A stretch of DNA of 64,000 nucleotides from Nocardia farcinica. Lineage in GTDB: Bacteria > Actinomycetota > Actinomycetes > Mycobacteriales > Mycobacteriaceae. The stretch covers positions 1,054,001 to 1,118,000 of the forward strand of contig NZ_LN868939.1 of assembly GCF_001182745.1 (NCBI RefSeq), written 5' to 3'. Shown here in pieces: positions 49,881 through 56,843 of the stretch. Each line of letters begins with the position of its first letter. Position 1 is the first letter of the stretch. Both the position numbers and the translations under genes were made by a program. Below the pieces are notes generated by a model, which saw only the letters and a program-made list of their open reading frames with translations, was not told the DNA's origin and ran no database searches.

Positions 49881-51041
49881 ATGAGCTTCATCGAGAGCGA
49901 CGAGCGCAAGCAGCTGCGGGCCGCGGTGGCCGCGCTGGCCGCCAAGTACACCTATCGCGACTACGTGCTGCCCAAGGCCCGCAAGAACGAGCCCCTCACC
50001 GAGTTGTGGGACGAGGCAGGGAAATTGGGCTTCCTCGGGGTGAACCTGCCCGAGGAGTACGGCGGCGGCGGTGCGGGCATGTACGAGCTGGCACTGGTGA
50101 TGGAGGAACTGTCCGCCCAAGGCGCGGGCCTGCTGCTCATGGTGGTCTCCCCGGCCATCTGCGGCACCATCATCAGCCGCTACGGCACCGACGAGCAGAA
50201 GCAGCAGTGGCTGCCCAAGCTCTCCGACGGCTCGGCCAAGATGGTCTTCGGCATCACCGAACCCGACGCCGGGTCCAACTCCCACCAGATCACCACCACC
50301 GCCCGCCGTGACGGCGACGACTGGCTGCTGACCGGCCGCAAGATCTTCATCTCCGGCGTGGACCAGGCCGAGGCGGTGCTGATCGTCGCGCGCACCGAGG
50401 ACCACAAGACCGGCAAGCTCAAGCCCGCCCTGTTCATCGTGCCCACCGACGCCCCCGGCTTCACCAAGGTGGCGCAGGAGATGGACATCATCGAGCCCGA
50501 CCACCAGTTCAGCCTGTTCCTCGACGACGTGCGCCTGCCCTCCAGCGCACTGGTCGGTCGGGAGGACGCCGCGCTGATGCAGCTGTTCGCCGGGCTGAAT
50601 CCCGAGCGGATCATGGGTGCGGCGATGGCCGTCGGCGTGGCCCGCTACGCCATCGACCGTGCCGTCGAATACGCCAAGGAGCGCACGGTGTGGAAGACAC
50701 CGATCGGTGCGCACCAAGGCATTTCGCATCCGTTGGCGCAGGTGAAGATCGAGCTGGAGATGGCCAAGCTGATGATGCAGAAGGCCGCCACCCTCTACGA
50801 CGCGGGCGACGAGATGGGCGCGGCGGAAGCCGCCAACATGGCCAAGTACGCCGCCGCCGAGGTCAGCATCAAGGCGCTCGACCAGGCCATCCAGACCCAC
50901 GGCGGCGCGGGCCTGACCGCCGACTACGGGCTGGCCGCGATGCTCGGCGCCGCCCGCATCGCGCGGATCGCGCCGGTGAGCCGGGAGATGGTGCTGAACT
51001 TCGTGTCCCAGCACTCGCTCGGCCTGCCCAAGTCGTACTGA
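49881..51041 (+). CDS. fadE12: Acyl-CoA dehydrogenase (FadE12-like)
   Basis: Second acyl-CoA dehydrogenase of the operon, 386 residues. MVFGITEPDAGSNSHQITTT is the FAD motif and QTHGGAGLTADYGLAAMLGA the C-terminal region. It starts three bases after accA2. The two dehydrogenases are only distantly similar, so they probably act on different intermediates. Together with echA7 this gives a full dehydrogenate-carboxylate-hydrate sequence. Confidence 0.9.
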   Translation: MSFIESDERKQLRAAVAALAAKYTYRDYVLPKARKNEPLTELWDEAGKLGFLGVNLPEEYGGGGAGMYELALVMEELSAQGAGLLLMVVSPAICGTIISRYGTDEQKQQWLPKLSDGSAKMVFGITEPDAGSNSHQITTTARRDGDDWLLTGRKIFISGVDQAEAVLIVARTEDHKTGKLKPALFIVPTDAPGFTKVAQEMDIIEPDHQFSLFLDDVRLPSSALVGREDAALMQLFAGLNPERIMGAAMAVGVARYAIDRAVEYAKERTVWKTPIGAHQGISHPLAQVKIELEMAKLMMQKAATLYDAGDEMGAAEAANMAKYAAAEVSIKALDQAIQTHGGAGLTADYGLAAMLGAARIARIAPVSREMVLNFVSQHSLGLPKSY

Positions 51042-51076
51042 TCCGCGCCGTACCGATCCGCCGGAAGGGGAGCACG

Positions 51077-51859
51077 ATGACCGACACCTCCACCGCGCCG
51101 CTGGTGCGCTACGACGTCCGCGACCGCTTCGCCGTGCTGACGTTCGATTCCCCGCACAACCGCAACGCGCTGTCCGCACGCCTGGTCGCGGACCTGCTGC
51201 GCGGTCTCGACGACGCGGCCGCGGACCCGGCGGTGCGCGGCATCGTGCTCACCCACACCGGCAACACCTTCTGCGCGGGCGCCGACCTGAGCGAAGCGGG
51301 CGACACCGATCCCGCGGTCGCCGCCGATCAGCGCACCCGCACGATGATCGGCGTGCTGCGCAGGCTCGTCGAGATCCCCAAGCCGGTGATCGCCCAGATC
51401 GACGGCAACGTCCGCGCGGGCGGCATGGGCATCGTCGCGGGCTGCGACATCGTCGTCGCCGGGCCGGGCAGCTCGTTCGCGCTCACCGAAGTGCGCATCG
51501 GATTGGCGCCGTTCATGATCTCGCTCACCCTGCTGCCGCGCCTGGAACCGCGCGCCGCCGCCCGCTACTACCTCACCGGGGAGAAGTTCGGCGCCGCCGA
51601 GGCCGAGCGGATCGGCTTGGTCACCGTCACCGCCGAGGACCCCGCCGCCGAGGTGGCGCGGCTGTGCGCGGAACTGCGCAAGGGCGCCCCGCAGGGCCTG
51701 GCCGAGGCCAAACGACTCGTCAACGCGCCCATCCTCGCCGAATTCGACCGGTCCGCCGAGGAACTGGCGCAACGCTCGGCGAGCTTCTTCGGCACCCCCG
51801 AGGTGCGCGAGGGCATGACGGCCTTCCTGCAACGCCGCCCGCCCACCTGGGCAGAATGA
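51077..51859 (+). CDS. echA7: Enoyl-CoA hydratase (EchA7-like)
   Basis: Crotonase-fold protein of 260 residues. CoA/oxyanion signatures are FDSPHNRNALSARLVADLLR and GNTFCAGADLSEAG, with NVRAGGMGIVAGCDIVVAG for the second oxyanion residue. Related members include methylglutaconyl-CoA hydratases and isohexenylglutaconyl-CoA hydratases. ATG 51077 follows GGAAGGGGAG. It overlaps the tetR start by four bases. Confidence 0.9.
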   Translation: MTDTSTAPLVRYDVRDRFAVLTFDSPHNRNALSARLVADLLRGLDDAAADPAVRGIVLTHTGNTFCAGADLSEAGDTDPAVAADQRTRTMIGVLRRLVEIPKPVIAQIDGNVRAGGMGIVAGCDIVVAGPGSSFALTEVRIGLAPFMISLTLLPRLEPRAAARYYLTGEKFGAAEAERIGLVTVTAEDPAAEVARLCAELRKGAPQGLAEAKRLVNAPILAEFDRSAEELAQRSASFFGTPEVREGMTAFLQRRPPTWAE

Positions 51860-52503
51860 CGATCATGGCGACACCCCACGAACCCAAGCAGGACCGCAGC
51901 CGCGCCACCCGGCAGCGGCTGCTCGAGGCGACCATCGACTGCCTGGCCGAGATGGGCTGGGCCGCCGCCACGGTCGCCGTGGTCGCCGAACGGGCCGGGG
52001 TGTCGCGCGGCGCGGCCCAGCACCACTTCCCGACCAGGGAAGATCTCATCACGGCCGCGCTCGAGTACATGTTCGACACCAGGAACGAGCAGGCCAGGCG
52101 CGAAGCCGAGGCCATGTCCGAGCAGCTCGACGGCATCGCCCGCACCGAAGCCGTGGTCGAGGGCCTGGTCGAGTCCTACACCAGCCCGCTGTTCAAGGCC
52201 GCCCTCCAGGTGTGGACCCACGCCGCCGCCGACCCGGTGCTCCGCGAACGCATCGTCCCCCTGGAAGCCAAATTCGGCCGCGCCTCCCACCGCCGCGCCG
52301 TCGAAGCCCTCGGCGTCGACGACTCCGACCCCGTCGCCCACCACCTCGTCCAAGCCACCCTCGACCTGGCCCGCGGACTCGGCCTCGCGGACGTCCTCAC
52401 CGACGACTCCGCCCGGCGCAAGCAGATCATCCACCAGTGGGCCGTCACCCTGCACTCGGCACTGCACACGGGTGTGGTGTCCGTGGCCGCGGAACCGGCG
52501 TAA
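51856..52503 (+). CDS. TetR-family regulator of the carboxylase operon
   Basis: Protein of 215 residues. The N-terminal HTH (ATRQRLLEATIDCLAEMGWA, then AERAGVSRGAAQHHFPTRED) is typical. It is the last gene of the operon and overlaps echA7 by four bases, so it is probably an autoregulator that senses a CoA-ester of the pathway. ATG 51856 is used; a second Met at 51865 is possible. The likely operator is the palindrome at 43325-43340. Confidence 0.88.
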   Translation: MTIMATPHEPKQDRSRATRQRLLEATIDCLAEMGWAAATVAVVAERAGVSRGAAQHHFPTREDLITAALEYMFDTRNEQARREAEAMSEQLDGIARTEAVVEGLVESYTSPLFKAALQVWTHAAADPVLRERIVPLEAKFGRASHRRAVEALGVDDSDPVAHHLVQATLDLARGLGLADVLTDDSARRKQIIHQWAVTLHSALHTGVVSVAAEPA

Positions 52504-52571
52504 CTCCTGGTTGTCGCCCACGGCGCAACGCTGGCCGTCTTCGAATGGCCGGTCGGCTCGCCGTGGCGCGC

Positions 52572-52599
52572 TCTTATCGTTGTCGCGGCAGAGTTAAGG
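52572..52599. promoter_or_regulatory. HipB operator O1
   Basis: First of four related sites, TTATCGTTG-N6-CAGAGTTAAGG. The right half is the most degraded. It lies 213 bp before the hipB-like ATG. Confidence 0.6.
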
Positions 52600-52631
52600 C
52601 GCTGTCCTCGGTGAGATCTGGGAAGTCCGCC

Positions 52632-52659
52632 ACTTATCGTTGTGATGGCAATGTTAAAC
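52632..52659. promoter_or_regulatory. HipB operator O2
   Basis: Second site, CTTATCGTTG-N6-CAATGTTAAAC, starting exactly 60 bp after O1. Confidence 0.68.
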
Positions 52660-52691
52660 CGATTCGATTGCTTCGGTTCTCGGGGAAACCG

Positions 52692-52719
52692 GTTTATCGT
52701 TGTATTGGCAACGATAAAC
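52692..52719. promoter_or_regulatory. HipB operator O3
   Basis: Best site: GTTTATCGTTG and CAACGATAAAC are a perfect 11-bp inverted repeat with a six-base spacer. It starts exactly 60 bp after O2. Confidence 0.78.
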
Positions 52720-52751
52720 CTCGGGTTGCTGGTGGCGGGATCTGCACCGCT

Positions 52752-52779
52752 GCTTATCGTCAGCATGCCGCTGATAGGA
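52752..52779. promoter_or_regulatory. HipB operator O4
   Basis: Fourth site, CTTATCGTCAG-N5-CGCTGATAGG, exactly 60 bp after O3. Its right half runs into the ribosome site AGGAG of the hipB-like gene, so binding there should directly block expression. Confidence 0.65.
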
Positions 52780-52784
52780 GTGGG

Positions 52785-53102
52785 ATGTCGAGACCTCAGC
52801 CACGTCGCCGAGCGCGGGCCCGGCGAGGACCGCTGCTGGAGTTCGGCAGCTTCCTCGTCGATCGCCGCATCGCGCTCGGACTGACCCAGCTCGACGTCGC
52901 CGAGCTCGCCGACGTCGGATTGTCCTCGGTCCGGGCACTCGAAGGCGGACACGATTCCCCGACGCTGGCCGTGACGCTACGCGTCCTCGACGCGCTCGGT
53001 CTGACACTGGTCAGCCTCACCGGAACCGCAGCTGATGCCATCACCGGCAGGGCCGCCAGGGTCCGCCCGGCACAGGAGGTCGACGATGAGCAACTGGCCT
53101 GA
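52785..53102 (+). CDS. HipB-like antitoxin/XRE repressor
   Basis: Protein of 105 residues. A basic N-terminus (RPQPRRRARARRG) is followed by an XRE helix-turn-helix (GLTQLDVAELADVGLSSVRA, then LEGGHDSP) and a short acidic tail. The size and position just before a HipA kinase identify it as the HipB-type antitoxin and operon repressor. The start is ATG 52785, with AGGAG four bases away and inside operator O4. It overlaps hipA by 17 bases. Confidence 0.85.
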   Translation: MSRPQPRRRARARRGPLLEFGSFLVDRRIALGLTQLDVAELADVGLSSVRALEGGHDSPTLAVTLRVLDALGLTLVSLTGTAADAITGRAARVRPAQEVDDEQLA

Positions 53103-54336
53103 GCCCGGACGCCTCCGCGACGTCGAGTCTGCCGATGTGTACAAGTGCGGTCGCCTGGCGGGAACCCTTCGCAGGGACGGTGACGACGTGGTCTTCACCT
53201 ACCTCGAGGAGTATCGAGCCGACCCCGAGACACCGCCGATCGCGTTCACCCTGCCCAAGCATTCCGAGGCCGTCCGAACGACCGGCGGTTCGGTCCCACC
53301 GTTCTTCGCCGGCCTGCTCCCCGAGGGAGCTCGCTTGGTCGCGATCACGGCGCTCACCAGAACGAGCGAGGACGACCACCTCAGCCTGCTTCTCGCGGTC
53401 GGTGCGGACACCGTCGGCGACGTCCAGGTGCTCCCCACCGGGCTGTCTCTCACCGAGCCGCCGCCACTGTTCGGCGAAGATCCCGCCACCGCGGACTTCG
53501 CCGAGGTGTTTGCCCGGGCCACCGCGATCACCGGCGATGAGTTCGACCGCACCGCACTGCCGGGGATTCAGGTGAAGGTGTCCGCCCGGATGATCTCCAC
53601 TCCCGTGCGAACCGGGCATGGGGCAGCCATCCTGAAACTGAATCCACCGGAGTTCCCCCGCCTGGTGGAGAACGAGAACTTCTTTCTCGACATGGCCGCG
53701 GAGTGTGGAATCCGGGTCCCACCGCATCAACTCGCGATCGACCGGCTTGGGCGAGCCGGACTGTTCGTCGAACGCTTCGACCGAGTGGTGGAGGGAGACG
53801 GGATACGGCGCCTCGCGCAAGAGGATGCCTGCCAGGTACTCGGCAGGTATCCGGCCGCGAAGTACCGGATATCGTTGCAGGAAGCGATCAAGGGACTCGG
53901 GCAGGCGGTGGAGGCCGGGGAAGGATCGCGCCGGGCCGCCATTCTCACCATGCTCGAGATCGCGGCGTTCAGTTACCTCATCGGCAACGGCGATTTACAC
54001 GGCAAGAACCTCTCCATCCTTCGGGCGCCGAGCGGGATCTGGGAGGTCACCCCCGCCTACGACCTGCTCACCACGCAGCCGTACCTGTCCTGGAAAGACC
54101 CGATGGCGCTGGCACTGTACGGCCGGAATGCCAGGCTCGGGCACCGATGGTGGATGGAGGCCGCCGAGCGTCTCGGTGTTCCCCGGCGCGCGCTGGCCCG
54201 CAGCCTGGCCCGCATCAGTGAGGCGGCCCAACCGTGGATCGGGAGGCTGGGCGAGATCGGGTTCGACGAAGCCTGGACGCGACGACTCGCGGAGCTGATC
54301 GAGCAGCGGCGGCAGGAGTTGTCCGCCCCCGAGTGA
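53086..54336 (+). CDS. HipA-like serine/threonine kinase toxin
   Basis: Protein of 416 residues with the N-terminal HipA subdomain (YKCGRLAGTLRRDGDDVVFT; PPFFAGLLPEGARL) and the kinase core. The Gly-x-Gln-x-Lys region is PGIQVKVSARM, near the site where HipA autophosphorylates. ATP-binding Lys is in ILKLNP. The catalytic loop GDLHGKN has Asp303 and Asn308, and the metal Asp326 is in PAYDLL. All key residues are present, so it should be active; HipA kinases phosphorylate aminoacyl-tRNA synthetases or other targets to cause growth arrest. AGGAGG precedes the ATG. Confidence 0.88.
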   Translation: MSNWPEPGRLRDVESADVYKCGRLAGTLRRDGDDVVFTYLEEYRADPETPPIAFTLPKHSEAVRTTGGSVPPFFAGLLPEGARLVAITALTRTSEDDHLSLLLAVGADTVGDVQVLPTGLSLTEPPPLFGEDPATADFAEVFARATAITGDEFDRTALPGIQVKVSARMISTPVRTGHGAAILKLNPPEFPRLVENENFFLDMAAECGIRVPPHQLAIDRLGRAGLFVERFDRVVEGDGIRRLAQEDACQVLGRYPAAKYRISLQEAIKGLGQAVEAGEGSRRAAILTMLEIAAFSYLIGNGDLHGKNLSILRAPSGIWEVTPAYDLLTTQPYLSWKDPMALALYGRNARLGHRWWMEAAERLGVPRRALARSLARISEAAQPWIGRLGEIGFDEAWTRRLAELIEQRRQELSAPE

Positions 54337-54443
54337 GTGCGATCGAGTCGTTGCCCCTCTGTGAGGGCCGGTGGATGGGAGACTGGCCGTGGGGGGTCGC
54401 GTCATATGGGTGGACCGGATTCGGAGGAACGAGAGGAAGCACC

Positions 54444-54785
54444 ATGACGGCGTCGAGGAGTTTCGGACGGATGGCGGCACTGCTGGCGGGGCCGCTGATG
54501 GTGGCCGGTGCCGCCGGGGTGGCGGGCAGCGAGCCGCCCCCGCCGCCCGCGGTGGCAGTCGCGACCGGGGCGAACTGGATGGTCGTGACGGTCACCCCGC
54601 TCGGCGGTGACGCGCCGGAGTGGTGCCGCGTCGACCCCTACTTCGGCACCCCCGAAACCCTCAGCCTCGCCGTCGCCCCGACCGGCAACGTGTTCGTCGA
54701 CGCCGTCCCCGCCGGGACACACACCGTAGCCGCCTGGTGCCCCAACGGCGGCTCCACCACAACAACGGTCACCGTCACGGGCTGA
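54444..54785 (+). CDS. Small secreted protein
   Basis: Protein of 113 residues with an N-terminal signal peptide (SFGRMAALLAGPLMVAGAAG) and a Pro-rich stretch just after (SEPPPPPAV). The mature part is beta-rich with two Cys (EWCRVD and AWCPNGG) that probably pair. GAGAGGA precedes ATG 54444. No family is recognised. Not obviously linked to hipBA. Confidence 0.68.
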   Translation: MTASRSFGRMAALLAGPLMVAGAAGVAGSEPPPPPAVAVATGANWMVVTVTPLGGDAPEWCRVDPYFGTPETLSLAVAPTGNVFVDAVPAGTHTVAAWCPNGGSTTTTVTVTG

Positions 54786-54807
54786 TGCTCATCCGGCCGC
54801 AGCCCGT

Positions 54808-55002
54808 CTACGGCTCGACGTAGAGCCGCTCGGTCGGCAGTCGCGGGTATGCCGCGGCGGGGTCGTCCACCACGAGCACCCGCCCCGGCCATATCTGGAC
54901 GAAGATCAGCGCTGCCGTGAGGCAGGCAACGTACCGTAAAGACATTCCAGCGAGGATCACGGCCAGGCAGACGTCACGTTCGTACGGAAGCGGTGAGGTC
55001 AC
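54808..55002 (-). CDS. Small membrane protein coupled to the upstream unknown gene
   Basis: Protein of 64 residues with one to two membrane spans (VCLAVILAGMSLRYVACLTA then ALIFVQIWPG) and a short extracytoplasmic tail. The GTG start at 55002 overlaps the stop of the upstream gene (GTGA), with AGGAG eight bases before it. Longer starts at 55020 or 55026 would read into the upstream gene. No family is recognised. Confidence 0.6.
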   Translation of the reverse strand: MTSPLPYERDVCLAVILAGMSLRYVACLTAALIFVQIWPGRVLVVDDPAAAYPRLPTERLYVEP

Positions 55003-55445
55003 CGGTCGTTCTCCTGGCATGACCATCGAGTGCCTCTCCGGCGTGAGCGCTCGCCTTCCCACGCTTCTCGGATGGCATTCCAGACGTCGCGAGGCATCGT
55101 CTCGAAGCACATCCCGAGGTCGGGAGAGCCCGGAAGCTCGATGATTCGACCCGTCGCGAACTGTATCCGGGCGACGTGGATAACGCCTTGTTCGACGAAC
55201 CATTCGACGACTGTCCCGGATGTGGATTCCGTTCGGAAAAGCCCTCCTGCCGATGACATCTCGATCGCCTCGGTGACGGTCATCGAGGGAGGGAGAGATC
55301 TGCAGGCCCTGTTGGCTGGTGGTTCTGGTGCGTCGGCCCATCGCCGCAGCGCGGCGCGGTACCGCTCGAGGAGTTGGGCTGGGAGAGAGCGGTATGTGCC
55401 ACGGGAACGAGGGAAGGGCACCCGCTGGGGCAATTCGCTGTCCAT
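54999..55445 (-). CDS. Hypothetical protein beside the XRE/DUF397 locus
   Basis: Soluble protein of 148 residues. The N-terminus is basic (VPFPRSRGTYRSLPAQLLER) and the C-terminal half (about 55-135) is more ordered, with MTVTEAIEMSSAGGLFRTES, VEWFVEQGVIHVARIQFATG and DVWNAIREAWEG. No family is recognised. ATG 55445 has no ribosome site. It is coupled by a four-base overlap to the small membrane protein. It is divergent from the XRE gene. Confidence 0.6.
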   Translation of the reverse strand: MDSELPQRVPFPRSRGTYRSLPAQLLERYRAALRRWADAPEPPANRACRSLPPSMTVTEAIEMSSAGGLFRTESTSGTVVEWFVEQGVIHVARIQFATGRIIELPGSPDLGMCFETMPRDVWNAIREAWEGERSRRRGTRWSCQENDR

Positions 55446-55554
55446 ACTTGCAGCTGGAGCCACCCCGCGCCGTTGGTTTCCATCACCCGGGGTCGGCCGA
55501 TCGTGTCACCCACGAAGCAAGGGGCGCACCGAGAGTGAGGGGGATCAGCACGCC

Positions 55555-56502
55555 ATGGGCAAGTCGGTGACCAGGGGAAGTGCCGACGATCGGGAGCGTG
55601 AATCGTCACCCACGCCGGGGCAGGTGGTCCCTGACGGGCCGGTGGTGACGGGGGTTCGGCACCGCCAGCTCGGCCGGATTCTTCGCGAAATGCGCAGCGA
55701 AACCGGGCTTTCCATTCTCACGGCAGCAAAAGCGGTAGGAATGGGGTCGGGATCGCTTCAGCGCCTCGAGTGCGGACAGGCGTCCAAGATCCACGACGCC
55801 AAGCTGGTCAAGCTCTGTCGGCTCTATCAGGGGATGGACCGGCTCGAGGAACTCAAAACGCTTGCTGCGCAACGCCGAGAACAGAGTTGGTGGGATGAGC
55901 GTACGGATATGCTCGCCCCGAGTTTCAAGGTCTATCTGGGACTGGAAGCCGCAGCCGAGCGGCTCACCGTGTATCGCCCGGACATCATCTCCAGTCTTTA
56001 CCAAACCCAGGAGTACGCAGAGGTTTTGGATCGAATCTACTTCCACGACGATTCGCCTGGCGAACGGGCGCAGCGAATGGAAGTGCGCAGAAAGAGGCTT
56101 GGGTTGATCAACCGCTCCCTGTCACCGCTGGAGGTCGACTTGGTGCTCGACGAGGGAGTCTTGCGCCGGATCGTCGGAGGCGCCCGACTGATGAGCCGAC
56201 AGCTTCGACATCTGGCAGATATGCCGCCGAATGTATCGTTACGGGTGTTGCCGGATTGTGCGGGATACCCGATGGGCAAGGCGGTCGATGCGTTCACGCT
56301 CCTCGACTTCGGCGCGAACAGCGGGAAAGCGAATGAGCCGCCGGTGGTCTATGTCGAAAGCTTCGCTGGCAGTATGCATTTGGAAACGCCTCGCAGTGTG
56401 CGCGCCTACCGGGAGGCGTTCCGGCGCATCCAGCGGGTAGCGTTGGATCGGAGTGAGAGTAAACGCCTGCTCAGGCGGGTAGCAAAGGAGTACGGGCCGT
56501 GA
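55555..56502 (+). CDS. XRE regulator with DUF5753 domain (WhiJ-like)
   Basis: Protein of 315 residues. An N-terminal XRE helix-turn-helix (LGRILREMRSETGLSILTAA, then KAVGMGSGSLQRLECG) is followed by the DUF5753 ligand/partner domain (PDIISSLYQTQEYAEVL, LVLDEGVLRRIVGG, VSLRVLPDCAGYP, VVYVESFAGSMHLE). Such proteins, paired with DUF397, control development in Streptomyces (the WhiJ type). ATG 55555 is given; no strong ribosome site is present. It overlaps the DUF397 gene by four bases. The local base composition is less G/C-rich than the flanks. Confidence 0.87.
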   Translation: MGKSVTRGSADDRERESSPTPGQVVPDGPVVTGVRHRQLGRILREMRSETGLSILTAAKAVGMGSGSLQRLECGQASKIHDAKLVKLCRLYQGMDRLEELKTLAAQRREQSWWDERTDMLAPSFKVYLGLEAAAERLTVYRPDIISSLYQTQEYAEVLDRIYFHDDSPGERAQRMEVRRKRLGLINRSLSPLEVDLVLDEGVLRRIVGGARLMSRQLRHLADMPPNVSLRVLPDCAGYPMGKAVDAFTLLDFGANSGKANEPPVVYVESFAGSMHLETPRSVRAYREAFRRIQRVALDRSESKRLLRRVAKEYGP

Positions 56503-56705
56503 GCACGAACCTGTCCCGGGCGCGTTGGTTCAAGAGCAGCCACAGTGGGGGGAACGACAACTGCCTGGAAGTTGCGTTCCTGGATGGCGGCATGGTGGGG
56601 GTCCGCGACTCGAAGGACCCGTCCGGGGGCGTGTTGGTGTTCACTCCGGCGGAGTGGGACGCTTTCCTGAACGGCGTGCAGGGCGGCGAGTTCGATCGTC
56701 CGTGA
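56499..56705 (+). CDS. DUF397 protein
   Basis: Small protein of 68 residues with the DUF397 signature: ARWFKSSHSGGNDNCLEVAF, VGVRDSKDPSGGVLVFTPAE, WDAFLNGVQGGEFD. It is always found with DUF5753-type XRE proteins, and it overlaps this one by four bases (GTGA). Probably an antagonist or partner of the regulator. Confidence 0.93.
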   Translation: MSTNLSRARWFKSSHSGGNDNCLEVAFLDGGMVGVRDSKDPSGGVLVFTPAEWDAFLNGVQGGEFDRP

Positions 56706-56793
56706 GCGCTCGAGGCGCGTCGAGGTGGAGTTCGGCGGGTGCCCGCCGCCGCGAGCACGACGATGCGCAATTGGTATCCGATCGGATCGCACA

Positions 56794-56832
56794 CCGCTGC
56801 CCACCGGCGGTCGGGGTGCCGGTGGGCAGCGG
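56794..56832. terminator. 15-bp stem between convergent genes
   Basis: CCGCTGCCCACCGGC (56794-56808) pairs perfectly with GCCGGTGGGCAGCGG (56818-56832) across a nine-base loop. It lies between the DUF397 and glycosyltransferase genes. No T run on either side. Confidence 0.6.
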
Positions 56833-56843
56833 GGTGGGTGGTT

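Larger units (their letters stand above)
52504..52784. other. Regulatory region of the hipBA-like module
   Basis: A 281-bp non-coding stretch more A/T-rich than its surroundings. It contains the four operators O1-O4 at exact 60-bp steps. The ~32-bp sequences between them are not alike, so it is not a simple tandem repeat. No clear promoter is seen outside the operators; TATCGT in each could act as a -10 element. Confidence 0.6.

Noticed and set aside
47751..51179. Minus-strand open frame of more than 1100 codons
   Set aside because: Antisense to accA2 and fadE12; the translation is His/Gly/Arg/Val-rich without any domain signature.
52504..52784. Simple tandem-repeat array
   Set aside because: Only the ~28-bp operator part recurs; the sequence between the sites is unrelated, so a plain 60-bp tandem duplication does not explain it.
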